A stretch of DNA of 64,000 nt from CAYRVX01 sp964427875 (GCA_964427875.1 CAYRVX010000004.1:1-64000); one strand, 5' to 3'. Shown: positions 16,719-25,590, numbered from the stretch's first letter. Notes: generated by a model not told the origin, from the letters alone. Numbers and translations: made by a program.

Positions 16719-17708
16719 ATGAAGCTTCAGGTCAGATTCTCCAGGAAGCACCTGTTGGCGATTCTCCTGGCGCTGTCTGCGATCGGGTCGGTGATGGGCC
16801 CGCAAGTTGCGCGGCCTCTGCGGCAGGCGGCCGGTTCGTTTCTGTCGCCGCTCAGCGACGTGCCGATGTGGGCGGTGACGCGGATCGGCTCGCACGTTTC
16901 GGCTCCCGGGCAGGAGAGGATCACGGCCAAGGAGGCGGCCAGGCTTCGCAGGCGGATCGACGAGCTCCAACGCACCGTGGCGTCCTTGAGGTATCTGGCG
17001 GAGGTCCACCGGGCGCGCGGGGAGGAGCTGGCGAACTTTCAGCGGATGTACGGCCCGACGCAGGACCTGGCGTGTGAGCTGATCCCGGCGCGGGTGGTGG
17101 CCGCCGGGTCGCTTCCGTACGACGGCACGCGCATGCTCGCCCGCGGCTCGCGGCGCAAGATCCGCGAGGGCGCCGCGGTCACGACGCGGCAGTTGATCAC
17201 GAATCGGTCCAAGGCGCTGCCGCCGCTGCTGAGCGTCGTCAACGCCAGTTTCCTCGTGGGCAGGGTCACCGTCTCGGGCGCCTTCACCGCGCGGCTCCAG
17301 TTGCTGACCGACCGCGACTTCGAGATCTACGGCCGGATCCGCAGGGTCATCTCCTCGCGGCCGCGAGAAATGGTCACCGTCACGGAGGGCGAGCTGCCCC
17401 GCACGGCCCCGCTGACGCCGGCGAGCAACTATCCCATCGAGGTGATCGCCCGCGGGGACGGGGCCGGGCACATGGTCGTCCGGAACGTCGAGGAGCAGCA
17501 CAAGGTCCAGGAGGGCGACCTGCTGGTCACCACCACCGAGCACGGGTACGTTCCCACGGAGATCCACATCGGCGAGGTCATCCAGGTCCGGACCGACGCC
17601 AAGGACGCTCGTCGGGTGACGCTGATCGTCAAACCGCACGCCGACCTGGAAAACATACGGGACGTGTACATCGTCAGCCCCGTCGAGCCCCCGACGGGCA
17701 GCCTCTAG
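16719..17708 (+). CDS. mreC: Rod shape-determining protein MreC
   Basis: Bitopic elongasome scaffold, 329 aa. One N-terminal transmembrane helix (about 11-30), a coiled coil (about 62-110: EAARLRRRIDELQRTVASLRYLAEVHRARGEEL), then the two six-stranded beta domains of MreC (RVVAAGSLPYDGTRML, VGRVTVSG, LLTDRDFEI, EGDLLVTT, IGEVIQV). The frame is open upstream, but ATG 16719 (AGGGCAAGG just before it) begins at the conserved position. First gene of mreC-mreD-mrdA-rodA. Confidence 0.9.
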   Translation: MKLQVRFSRKHLLAILLALSAIGSVMGPQVARPLRQAAGSFLSPLSDVPMWAVTRIGSHVSAPGQERITAKEAARLRRRIDELQRTVASLRYLAEVHRARGEELANFQRMYGPTQDLACELIPARVVAAGSLPYDGTRMLARGSRRKIREGAAVTTRQLITNRSKALPPLLSVVNASFLVGRVTVSGAFTARLQLLTDRDFEIYGRIRRVISSRPREMVTVTEGELPRTAPLTPASNYPIEVIARGDGAGHMVVRNVEEQHKVQEGDLLVTTTEHGYVPTEIHIGEVIQVRTDAKDARRVTLIVKPHADLENIRDVYIVSPVEPPTGSL

Positions 17709-17725
17709 ACACCAGCGAGACGCGG

Positions 17726-18286
17726 ATGCGTTGGGTACTGTTCTTCATTCTGGCCTACCTGGTTGTGCTGTTCCAGACCACGGCCGGGCGGCTGCTGATG
17801 GTTCGCACGTCGAGTCTCGGGACGATCGGCCCGGACGTGACGGCGCTGGTGGCGGTGTTCGTGGCCTTTCACGCACACAACTGGGCGGACGTGATGCTGG
17901 CGGCGTGGTCGCTCGGGCTGGTGGTGGACCTGACGACGGCGGCCGGCCCCGGCGGGCCGACCGTCGTGGGACCGATGGCCGTCGCCTACGCGCTGACGGC
18001 CGGTCTCCTGTTCCACGTGCGAGAGGCCTTCTTCCGCGAGCGGGCGCTGACGCAGGCCCTGCTCGCGTGGGCCTTCTGCCTGCTGGCCCATGGAATGTGG
18101 GTGACGGCGCAGTCGCTGCTGGCCCAGGGGAGGATGACCTGGTCGGCCTACGGGCGATGGCTTGGCCAGGCGGCGGCCCTGGCCTTCTACACCGCGGCGC
18201 TGATGCCGCTGGCGCACTTCTGCCTGCGAAGGTGCCGGCGGTGGCTCCTGACGGCCCCACTCGGCCCCGGCCGGCGGGTCCGGTGA
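17726..18286 (+). CDS. mreD: Rod shape-determining protein MreD
   Basis: 186 aa, with five to six hydrophobic helices covering most of the chain and a basic C-terminus. MreD proteins are poorly conserved; identification rests on topology, length and its place between mreC (17 nt upstream) and mrdA (13 nt downstream). It acts in the inner membrane as part of the MreBCD complex. Confidence 0.85.
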   Translation: MRWVLFFILAYLVVLFQTTAGRLLMVRTSSLGTIGPDVTALVAVFVAFHAHNWADVMLAAWSLGLVVDLTTAAGPGGPTVVGPMAVAYALTAGLLFHVREAFFRERALTQALLAWAFCLLAHGMWVTAQSLLAQGRMTWSAYGRWLGQAAALAFYTAALMPLAHFCLRRCRRWLLTAPLGPGRRVR

Positions 18287-18299
18287 CGGCAGGGCGGGC

Positions 18300-20327
18300 A
18301 TGTACAAACTGCGAATCAAGATCTTCCTCGGCATCCTCGCAGGCGTCTGGGTGATCCTGACGGCCAAGCTGGTCCACTTGCAGGTGATCCAGGGCCAAAG
18401 CTATCGCCGCCAGGCCGAAGACGCCATGCGGCGGGTCGACGTCCTGCCCGTGATGCGGGGCAAGATCACCGACCGCAAGGGGCGAATCCTCGCACTGGAC
18501 GATCCGTGCTTCGACCTCTGCCTGCACTACCGCTTCCTGACGGCCGATGCGGCGTGGGTCCGCCGGCAGAAACGGCTGGCCGCCCGCAAAGAGAAGATCA
18601 CCGCCGCGGAGGCGGAGGAGCTCTACCAACGCCGCAGCGAGCTCACGTGGGCCGTCGCCCGCCGGCAGGCCGAACGCAAGGGCGTCGATCTCGACCAGGT
18701 GGTCCAGAGGATCATCAAGCGCGTCCAGGCCGTCCGCCGCATCGTCAATCTCAAGAGCGCCGCCGAGATCACCGTTCGCGACGAGGAGCAGTATCACCCC
18801 GTGGTCACCGGCCTCGAGGAGCTCGAAGCATTGAAGCTCAGGAGGCAGGCCGAGCGGATGGTCGGCGCGGCGGTCCGCTCCAGCCACAGACGCTGGTATC
18901 CCTACGGGCATGACGCCTGCCACGTGATCGGCATGACGTCAGAGGTCTGGCCGGAGGAAATGGAAAGGCTGAACCTCAAGGAACACCAGGCGGACTGGCT
19001 TGCGCGGATGAGGAGCAACTATCTCCCGGGCGACACGATCGGCAGGGCGGGCATCGAGAAGATGTGCGAGCGGACCCTCCGCGGGCGGCGGGGGTATCGG
19101 CGGTACCGCCTGTCCGGCGAGACGCTCCACGAGGAGCCGACCGTCCAGGGCGCCGACGTGCACCTGACGCTCGACATCGCCCTTCAGAGGAAGCTCACCG
19201 AGCTGATCGAGACCAAGGCCCACACCGCGACAGGCCATACCGGTTCGGCCGTCGTCGTCTCCATCGGCACCCATGAGACGCCGCAGTGCGAAGTGCTTGC
19301 GCTGGTGTCGGCCCCGACGTACGATCTCAACCGGTACGCCCAGGAGTTTCCCGAGCACGCCGCCGCGGTCGTCAGGCTGCCCCTGAGGCACCGGGCCGTC
19401 ACGCAGCGTTACCAGCCCGGCTCGACGATCAAGCCCGTGGTTGTCCTGGCCGGGCTCGGCACCGGCGCGGTCACCCTGCGGGACACCATCACCTGCCGCC
19501 GCGACCCGGCGGCAAGGAGCTTCCGCTGCTGGTCGTGGAGCAGCGGCTTCGAGCACGGGCCTCAGGATGTGGTGGACGCCCTCAAGCACAGTTGCAACCC
19601 GTACTTCTGCGAAGTCGGGCGCAGGTTGGGCGTCCAGCGGCTCTGCGACTGGCTCATCATGTTCGGCTTCGCCGACAAGCCCGGCATGGGCCTGCCCGTC
19701 GAATGCGCCGGGACCGTCCCCACGAAGCAGTGGATGCTCCGGAAGGGCGAGCCGTGGCTTCGCAGGCGCCAGCGCTGGCCGCAGCTCTACTTCCCCGGCG
19801 ACGTCAAGAACATGAGCATCGGACAGGGCCTGCTGACGGCCACGCCCGTTCACGTGGCCAACGCGATGGCCACCATCGCGCGGGACGGCGTGTTCCTCAC
19901 GCCGATGCTCGTGCTGGAAGGCGGGCCGAGGCAGGTCCGGCGCGACCTGCCCCTTTCCCCGGCGCACCTGCACGCCGTCCGAGAGGGCATGTACAAGGTC
20001 GTCAACCAGCAGGGGGGCACGGCGTGGAAGTACTTCCACGGACCCGGCGTGACCCCGCTGGATGGGATCGAGCTGTGCGGCAAGACCGGCACGGCCACGA
20101 CCGCGCCCCAGCGGATCGACTCGAACAACAACGGGCGGATCGACCGCGACGATCAGATCGTCCGTGAAGGCGACACGGCGTGGTTCGTCGGCTTCGCCCC
20201 GCACGGCCGGCCGCAGGTCGCCTTCGCCGTCGCCATCGAGTACGTCGAGGGCGGAGGCGGACGCAACGCCGCTCCCGTCGCCAAGGAGCTCGTACGCATC
20301 TGCCAGCAAATGGGATACGTCAAATAG
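18300..20327 (+). CDS. mrdA: Penicillin-binding protein 2 (elongation transpeptidase)
   Basis: Class B penicillin-binding protein, 675 aa. N-terminal transmembrane anchor (about 5-25), pedestal/dimerisation region (VLPVMRGKITDRKGRILALDD), and a C-terminal transpeptidase domain with the three active-site boxes: Ser375-T-I-Lys378 (PGSTIKP), Ser431-Cys-Asn433, and Lys595-Thr-Gly597 (CGKTGTAT). It cross-links peptidoglycan during side-wall growth together with RodA, encoded next. A region at about 55-180 is Arg/Lys/Glu-rich and longer than in E. coli PBP2 (633 aa). Presence of a functional transpeptidase indicates a peptidoglycan wall. Confidence 0.94.
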   Translation: MYKLRIKIFLGILAGVWVILTAKLVHLQVIQGQSYRRQAEDAMRRVDVLPVMRGKITDRKGRILALDDPCFDLCLHYRFLTADAAWVRRQKRLAARKEKITAAEAEELYQRRSELTWAVARRQAERKGVDLDQVVQRIIKRVQAVRRIVNLKSAAEITVRDEEQYHPVVTGLEELEALKLRRQAERMVGAAVRSSHRRWYPYGHDACHVIGMTSEVWPEEMERLNLKEHQADWLARMRSNYLPGDTIGRAGIEKMCERTLRGRRGYRRYRLSGETLHEEPTVQGADVHLTLDIALQRKLTELIETKAHTATGHTGSAVVVSIGTHETPQCEVLALVSAPTYDLNRYAQEFPEHAAAVVRLPLRHRAVTQRYQPGSTIKPVVVLAGLGTGAVTLRDTITCRRDPAARSFRCWSWSSGFEHGPQDVVDALKHSCNPYFCEVGRRLGVQRLCDWLIMFGFADKPGMGLPVECAGTVPTKQWMLRKGEPWLRRRQRWPQLYFPGDVKNMSIGQGLLTATPVHVANAMATIARDGVFLTPMLVLEGGPRQVRRDLPLSPAHLHAVREGMYKVVNQQGGTAWKYFHGPGVTPLDGIELCGKTGTATTAPQRIDSNNNGRIDRDDQIVREGDTAWFVGFAPHGRPQVAFAVAIEYVEGGGGRNAAPVAKELVRICQQMGYVK

Positions 20328-20349
20328 CCCGCAGGACCGCAGCCCCGGG

Positions 20350-21699
20350 ATGCTCCAGACCGTCAAAACCTATCTCCGCTACACCAGTTGGCCCGTCATT
20401 GCGGCCATGATCGCCTTGATGACGATCGGCGTGATGGCCATCAGCGTCTCGGAGCATGCCGACACGCACATGAAGGGCTTCGCCCGCAAGCAGGTGATCT
20501 TTGCCTGTGTCGGCCTGGCGGCGTTTGTCGCGGCCACCGTCGTGCCGTACCAGGTCTTCGGCCGCCTGGCCTACCCGCTGTTCGCCCTGACGCTGGGGCT
20601 GCTCGTCGTGGTGCTCTTCCTGCCGGCGATCCGGCATTCCCACCGCTGGATCGACCTGGGGTTCATGCTGGTCCAGCCGTCCGAGATCGCCAAGGTCTCC
20701 TTCATCATCCTGCTGGCGTGGTACCTCCGCAGGGGCGAGCATTACCGCAAGCTCGCCGGCCTGGCCGTGCCGTTCGTGCTCACGTTCGTGCCGATGGGGC
20801 TGATCCTCATCGAGCCGGACCTGGGCACGGCCCTGCTGTTCCTGCCGACGCTGTATATCATGCTGTTCATGGCCGGGGCGAAGCTGCGGCACCTGTTGGG
20901 CATCGTCGCCGTCGCCACCGTCCTGATCTTCCTGCCCGTCCCGCACGGGATCCCGCCCGGCATGAAGCCCGCCGAGGCCCTCGATCGCAGGGCCCTGGCC
21001 TACTGGTCCGGCCCCGACGGGCACCGGCTGGTCTCGGCGGCCCCGCTGGTCAAGATGAAAGGCCACCAGGTCAGCCGCATCCTCGGCTGGCTCAAGCAGG
21101 CCCCGCAGGAGGAGGACGAGCGGGACCGGCGACGCATCCTCCTGGGGGCGGGCTTCCAGTTGCGCCAGGCGAAGATGGTCATGGGCGCGGGGTGCCTGAC
21201 CGGCCAGCACCAGCAGAGCCGGGCCTACGAGTACTTCCGCATGCTCCCCGACGACCACACGGACTTCATCTTCTCCGTGGTGGGCGGCCGCTGGGGGCTG
21301 CTCGGCTGCCTGGGCGTGCTGTTCTGCTACGCCGTCGTCTTCATCTTCGGCGTCGAGATCGCCGTGATCACCTACGACCCGTTCGCCCGCCTGCTGGCCG
21401 TGGGCGTCCTGGCGCTGCTGTTCTCGCAGATCTTCATCAACGTCGGGATGACGATGGGCCTGATGCCCATCACCGGCATGACGCTGCCGCTGGTCAGCTA
21501 CGGCGGCTCATCTCTCGTGGTGAACTGCGTCGCGCTGGGCCTGCTCGTCAACGTCGGCCAGCGCCGCCCCATCCTCCTGGGCAAGCGGCCCTTCGAGTTC
21601 GGCGAGAAGAAGGAAAAACCCCCCGCCCCCTACGGCCCCCTCGCCGACGACGCCTGGCGCCCCGGCAACGGCGTCCCCGGCGACCAGCAGCCGCGGTAG
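20350..21699 (+). CDS. rodA: Peptidoglycan glycosyltransferase RodA
   Basis: SEDS-family polymerase that elongates glycan strands with PBP2; 449 aa, multi-pass. SEDS signatures: RKQVIFACVGL, HRWIDLGFMLVQPSEIAK, LIEPDLGTAL, DDHTDFIFSVVGGRWG, MGLMPITGMTLPLVSYGGSS. The conserved aspartate in the ...EPDLGT loop and the extracellular TDFIF motif are kept. Compared with the usual 370-380 aa there is an insert of about 50 hydrophilic residues in the large periplasmic loop (PAEALDRRALAYWSGPDGHR ... QEEDERDRRR) and a Pro-rich cytoplasmic tail. ATG 20350 begins 22 nt after mrdA. Confidence 0.93.
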   Translation: MLQTVKTYLRYTSWPVIAAMIALMTIGVMAISVSEHADTHMKGFARKQVIFACVGLAAFVAATVVPYQVFGRLAYPLFALTLGLLVVVLFLPAIRHSHRWIDLGFMLVQPSEIAKVSFIILLAWYLRRGEHYRKLAGLAVPFVLTFVPMGLILIEPDLGTALLFLPTLYIMLFMAGAKLRHLLGIVAVATVLIFLPVPHGIPPGMKPAEALDRRALAYWSGPDGHRLVSAAPLVKMKGHQVSRILGWLKQAPQEEDERDRRRILLGAGFQLRQAKMVMGAGCLTGQHQQSRAYEYFRMLPDDHTDFIFSVVGGRWGLLGCLGVLFCYAVVFIFGVEIAVITYDPFARLLAVGVLALLFSQIFINVGMTMGLMPITGMTLPLVSYGGSSLVVNCVALGLLVNVGQRRPILLGKRPFEFGEKKEKPPAPYGPLADDAWRPGNGVPGDQQPR

Positions 21700-21817
21700 G
21701 AAAAGGGGACAGGCTACTTTTCCGCATGGCGTCTCCGATGCCGGTCTTCTCGCGGGTGCATGGCCGGCAGGATTCGCGCCCCGCCTCGTGGATGCCAAAA
21801 AGGCCTGTCCCCTTTTC
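21700..21817. repeat. REP/RAYT-type inverted-repeat element
   Basis: A 15-bp perfect inverted repeat: GAAAAGGGGACAGGC at 21700-21714 and its reverse complement at 21803-21817, with T-rich inner flanks (TACTTTT / CCTTTTT). Total 118 bp, starting right after the rodA stop. The AAAAGGGGACAGG...-type palindrome is a widespread intergenic repeat associated in other genomes with Y1/RAYT transposases. No such transposase is seen in this window. Confidence 0.65.
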
Positions 21818-22033
21818 TTGTGGAGCAGGGGCGGGGCCTTGACGAAGCACGGAAACAGCGGAAGATGGTGGATGTTGGCGGTGACACGCCACTGGTAGGC
21901 GGTCATCTGGCGAATGTCGGATGACCTGTTGAAACAAGAGCCAGTGGGGGATATCGTCTCGCCGTCTTGGGGCTTGCGGAAGTAGACTCTTTGTCTGTAA
22001 GAGCGACGTTTCTCGCGCAAATCTCTCTCGTGG

Positions 22034-22335
22034 TCAAGACGCGTGCTTGTGAATGAGCTCGGGCAGGGTCTCTTCTCCAAGCTGAATCGCTGCGCTCATC
22101 AACGCCAGGCCTCTTCTGGTAGCTCGGTATCTTTGGGAACGAGGGATCTTCGCGGCCAGGCCGTGGGCGCCAAGCAGTTGGATCCGCCGCGTGATGCGGG
22201 CACTCTGCCGGCGCCTCTCAGACCGATCGGCACTGAGGCCAGGCAAGACGTGTTTGGCGATGTCCCGGTTGCCGAAGCCATCCACGGCATGTTCTCCCCG
22301 AAGGACGGCCTTGAACAAGGCCTGATCGTCCCTTC
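22034..22335 (-). pseudogene. C-terminal fragment of a winged-helix DNA-binding protein
   Basis: About 100 residues in the minus strand ('LFKAVLRGEHAVDGFGNRD', 'RRRQSARITRRIQLLGAHG', 'KIPRSQRYRATRRGLALMSA') match the C-terminal winged-helix part of a conserved uncharacterised protein found in many copies in environmental bacteria, usually near mobile elements. The N-terminal part is missing: the frame runs into the neighbouring DUF5989 stop at 22336. It is therefore a remnant. The rest of 21818-22033 has no supported gene. Confidence 0.5.
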
Positions 22336-22536
22336 CTAGAGCAACGGATACATCCAGGGCGAGATCGCCCCCCCCAGGACCACGAGCAGGCCGAACAGGA
22401 GAAGGATGATCAGGATGGGCAGCAGCCACCATTTCTTGTTGTGCTTGAGGAACTCCCAGAACTCGCGCAGCAGCGAGCCTCTGGCCTCGGCGGCGGCGCT
22501 TCGGAACTCGTCGGCTTGGCTCGGTTTCTTCGGCAT
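22336..22536 (-). CDS. DUF5989-like small membrane protein
   Basis: 66 aa: a hydrophilic N-terminus (KKPSQADEFRSAAAEARG), the signature LLREFWEFLKHNKKWWLLP, and one transmembrane helix (about 41-60) ending in SPWMYPLL. This closely fits the small DUF5989 family, known as a neighbour of carbamoyltransferases and SxtJ-type membrane proteins. ATG 22536 is preceded on its strand by the SxtJ gene 91 nt upstream. No biochemical function is known. Confidence 0.78.
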   Translation of the reverse strand: MPKKPSQADEFRSAAAEARGSLLREFWEFLKHNKKWWLLPILIILLLFGLLVVLGGAISPWMYPLL

Positions 22537-22627
22537 GGAACGATCCTGCCACGATGATACACCACTCGGCGGCGCCGCGTCGTCCCTGATTTTGGGGAAT
22601 CTCATCCCGGCGGCGAGTCCGTCACCT

Positions 22628-23074
22628 TCAGAACTGCCGGAAGTAGCGTCTGAGGTCGTCCGTCGCCCGGCGCGGCGTCCAGTACGTCCCGGCGCGGCGG
22701 TCGAGCTTCCTGCACAGCGCATCTCGCCCGATGAGGCGGAAGATCAGCGCGATCGGCGTGAAGAGGCCGAAGTACACCACGCCGAGGATCACGTACGACA
22801 TGACGAAGCCGATCGGCAGGCCCAAGGCGGTCAGTGCGACGTACAGCGGCCGCAGCGCTCGCGGGGCCGCGGCGGTCAGCGTCGCCAGCAGCGCCGCGGC
22901 ACCCGCCAGCGAGCAGCCCAGGACCCCGGCCGTTCGCGCGTCCAGCGACACGCCAGGCAGCGTGCCCCGGAGAAGCACCCACGCCGCCAGCGCTCCGAGC
23001 ACGCCCGTTCCGACGACGCCGAAGAGTTGAAGCTGCTTGCGGTTCGGCTTCCAGTTGACTTCCACAAGGGCCAT
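22628..23074 (-). CDS. SxtJ-family membrane protein
   Basis: 148 aa. Short N-terminus (ALVEVNWKPNRKQLQLFG), four hydrophobic helices, and a basic tail with 'LIFRLIGRDALCRKLDRR.GTYWTPRR', typical of the SxtJ family (named from the saxitoxin cluster, function unknown). Its ATG is 5 nt downstream of the carbamoyltransferase stop, so the two are surely co-transcribed. Probably an inner-membrane partner of the carbamoyltransferase system. Confidence 0.82.
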   Translation of the reverse strand: MALVEVNWKPNRKQLQLFGVVGTGVLGALAAWVLLRGTLPGVSLDARTAGVLGCSLAGAAALLATLTAAAPRALRPLYVALTALGLPIGFVMSYVILGVVYFGLFTPIALIFRLIGRDALCRKLDRRAGTYWTPRRATDDLRRYFRQF

Positions 23075-23079
23075 GCGAG

Positions 23080-24996
23080 TCAGTCCGGGTCGAACCTCGC
23101 GAGGTATTCGTCGATCTCGTGCTGCTTGGCGCCGGGCTGCTCGTCCTTGTGGACGAGGCAGTTCTCCAGCACGAGCAGGTCCATGTTCGTGGCCAGGAAG
23201 CACTGCCACGCGTCGGCGGGTGTGCAGACGATGGGCTCGCCGCGCACGTTGAAGCTGGTGTTGATGATCAGGGGGCAGCCGGTCCTGCGGCGGAACCGCT
23301 CGATCAGCCGGTAGTATCGCCCGTGCCGCTCGGGATCGACCGTCTGCACGCGGGCGGAGCAATCCACGTGCGTGACGGCGGGGATCTCGGAGCGGACAAC
23401 GCCGAGCAGTCGGTTGACGGCGTTGGGGCCGTCGGCGGGCGTGTCGGGGGCATGGGGCGGTTCGCGGGCTTCCGGCCGATTCCCCGCGACTTCGTCGCGG
23501 CTCATCAGCCGGCGTTCCGGGGCCTGGGTGCGGCGCTCGGTTCGGACGGGGGCGACCAGGAGCATGTAGGGGCTGTCGTGCCCGTCGGGCAGGTCGAACC
23601 ACTCGCCGGCGTCCTCGGCCAGCACGCTGGGCGCGAACGGGCGGAACGACTCGCGGAACTTGATCTTGCGGTTCAGCAGCGACTGCATCTTCTGCGAGCG
23701 CGCATCGCCGAGGATGGAGCGGCTGCCGAGCGCCCGCGGGCCGAACTCCATTCGGCCGTGGAAGTGCCCCACGACCTCGCCCGCCTCGATGGCATCGACG
23801 ATCGCATCGAGCAGGGCGTCCTCGCTGTCGCAGGCGTGGAACATCGCGCCGACGCCCGTGAGGAACTGGCTCGCCTCGGTGTCGGAGAAGGCCGGGCCCA
23901 GCAGCGAGCCCCGCTGGCGGTCGTGAACGTTGTCCGCCCGGCGGGGATTGTCCAGCAGTTGATGCCACACGAACAGCGCCGCGCCGATGGCCCCGCCGGC
24001 GTCGCCGGCGGCCGGCTGGATCCAGAGGTCCTCGAAGATCCCCTCCCGGAGGATTCGCCCGTTGGCCACGCAGTTCAGCGCCACCCCGCCGGCCAGGACC
24101 AGGTGCCGCTGGTGCGTCTGGGCGGCCACGTGGCGGGCGCAGCGGAGCATGATCTCCTCCGTCACGGCCTGGATGGACGCGGCGAGGTCCATCTCGCGCT
24201 GGGTGAGCGGGCTTTCGGGCTTTCGGGGCGGGCCCCCGAAGAGCCGCTCGAGCTTCCGCGAGGTCATCGTCAGACCGGCGCAGTAGTTGAAGTAGCTCAT
24301 GTCCATGCGGAAGCTGCCGTCGGCCTTCAGGTCGATCAGCTTCTCAAGGATGACCTCCTTGAACCTCGGCCGGCCGTACGGCGCCAGGCCCATCATCTTG
24401 TACTCGCCCGAGTTGACCTTGAAGCCCGTGAAGTACGTGAAGGCCGAGTAGAGCAGCCCCAGCGAGTGGGGGAAGCGCAGCTCGTGGGTCAGCTCGATGC
24501 GGTTGCCCCGCCCGGTGCCGCATGCGGCGGTGGCCCACTCGCCGACGCCGTCGACGGTGAGGATGGCCGCCTGGTCAAACGGCGACGGGAAGAACGCCGA
24601 CGCGGCGTGCGACTCGTGGTGCTCCGGGAAGACGTATCGCCCTTGATACAGCTCGCCGAGCCGGCGGTCGATCTCTCGCGGCAGGTGCAGCTTTCGCCGA
24701 AGCCACAGCGGCAGGCCGGCCAGGAAGGCACGGAAGCCTCTGGGCGCCACGGCGAGCCAGGTCTCCAGCAGCCGCTCGAACTTCAGCAGCGGCTTGTCGT
24801 AAAAGGCGACGAAGTCCAGCTCGGACTCCGAGATGTCGCCGGCCTGAAGGCAGTATTCGATCGCGGCGGCGGGGAAATCCGGATCGTGTTTCTTGCGCGT
24901 GAAGCGTTCCTCCTGGGCGGCGGCGAGTATCTCCCCGTCGCGCAGGAGGCACGCGGCGGAGTCGTGATAGAAGGCGGAGATGCCGAGGATGTCCAT
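23080..24996 (-). CDS. Carbamoyltransferase (NodU/CmcH/TobZ family)
   Basis: 638 aa. Transfers carbamoyl from carbamoyl phosphate (via carbamoyl-AMP) to a hydroxyl of a sugar or secondary metabolite. N-terminal ASKHA/Kae1-like domain: GISAFYHDSAACLL, EERFTRKKHDPDFP, HHESHAASAFFPSPF (metal-binding His pair), TVDGVGEWATA, VNSGEYKMMGLAPYG, LAGGVALNCVANG. C-terminal YrdC-like domain (from about 430): HGRMEFGPRALGSRSIL, NRKIKFRESFRPFAPSVL, CPLIINTSFNVRGEPIV. A 60-residue, Pro/Arg-rich insert splits the usual C-terminal domain (about 495-555). ATG 24996 is the family N-terminus; a TACAGT -10 lies 6 nt upstream. First gene of a three-gene cassette with SxtJ and DUF5989. Confidence 0.92.
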   Translation of the reverse strand: MDILGISAFYHDSAACLLRDGEILAAAQEERFTRKKHDPDFPAAAIEYCLQAGDISESELDFVAFYDKPLLKFERLLETWLAVAPRGFRAFLAGLPLWLRRKLHLPREIDRRLGELYQGRYVFPEHHESHAASAFFPSPFDQAAILTVDGVGEWATAACGTGRGNRIELTHELRFPHSLGLLYSAFTYFTGFKVNSGEYKMMGLAPYGRPRFKEVILEKLIDLKADGSFRMDMSYFNYCAGLTMTSRKLERLFGGPPRKPESPLTQREMDLAASIQAVTEEIMLRCARHVAAQTHQRHLVLAGGVALNCVANGRILREGIFEDLWIQPAAGDAGGAIGAALFVWHQLLDNPRRADNVHDRQRGSLLGPAFSDTEASQFLTGVGAMFHACDSEDALLDAIVDAIEAGEVVGHFHGRMEFGPRALGSRSILGDARSQKMQSLLNRKIKFRESFRPFAPSVLAEDAGEWFDLPDGHDSPYMLLVAPVRTERRTQAPERRLMSRDEVAGNRPEAREPPHAPDTPADGPNAVNRLLGVVRSEIPAVTHVDCSARVQTVDPERHGRYYRLIERFRRRTGCPLIINTSFNVRGEPIVCTPADAWQCFLATNMDLLVLENCLVHKDEQPGAKQHEIDEYLARFDPD

Positions 24997-25002
24997 GGAT
25001 TC

Positions 25003-25031
25003 ACTGTACGTTGCGGCCGGCGGAAAAGCAA
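25003..25031 (-). promoter_or_regulatory. Promoter of the carbamoyltransferase cassette, leaderless geometry
   Basis: Minus strand: TTGCTT (25031-25026), 17 nt, TACAGT (25008-25003). Only six bases separate the -10 hexamer from the ATG at 24996, which puts the expected start site at the start codon itself. Confidence 0.5.
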
Positions 25032-25090
25032 CGTCCCCCGGCGCCCCGGCGGGGGGTGGCATCCGGCGCCGGGGTTTTCGATGTTTCATG

Positions 25091-25119
25091 TTCACAAGCG
25101 GCGGCCGCCGCCGTAGGAT
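25091..25119 (+). promoter_or_regulatory. Promoter of the ACT-domain gene
   Basis: TTCACA (25091-25096), 17 nt, TAGGAT (25114-25119), 48 nt before ATG 25168. Confidence 0.4.
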
Positions 25120-25167
25120 ATGGGCCGTTGCCAATCACATCACAGGGCCCTTTCGGGAGGTGGTAGC

Positions 25168-25590
25168 ATGGCCATGACCGTGAAGCGTATGGACGTATGG
25201 GCGGCGAGCATCAAGGACCGCCCCGGCTCGCTGGCGGGGAAACTCGCCGCGCTGGCCGAAGCCGGAGCGAACCTGTCGTTCGTCATCGCGCGGCGGACGC
25301 CGGAGAAGCGCGGCGGCGGAGTGGTGTTCGTCACGCCGCTGAAAGGCGCGAAGCAGCTCGCCGCCGCCAGGAAGGCGAAGTTCCGCAAGAGCAGGAGCCT
25401 CCACGGGCTCCGGATCGATGCGCCCGACCGGCCGGGGCTCGGCGCGAGGATCACGCAGGCCCTGGCCGACGCGGACATCAACCTTCGCGGGCTTTCGGCG
25501 GCGGCCATCGGCCGGCGGTGCATCGTCTACATCGCCGTGGACAAGAGCGCCGATCTCGCCAAGGCGATGCGCGTGCTCAAGAAGCTCTAG
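25168..25590 (+). CDS. Tandem ACT-domain protein
   Basis: 140 aa made almost entirely of two ACT-type ferredoxin folds: MDVWAASIKDRPGSLAGKLAALAEAGANLSFVIAR (1-68) and LHGLRIDAPDRPGLGARITQALADADINLRGL (75-140). The DRPG turn of ligand-binding ACT domains occurs in both. Stand-alone ACT pairs are amino-acid-sensing regulators; the ligand and target are unknown. Good start context (GGGAGGTGG). Confidence 0.83.
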   Translation: MAMTVKRMDVWAASIKDRPGSLAGKLAALAEAGANLSFVIARRTPEKRGGGVVFVTPLKGAKQLAAARKAKFRKSRSLHGLRIDAPDRPGLGARITQALADADINLRGLSAAAIGRRCIVYIAVDKSADLAKAMRVLKKL

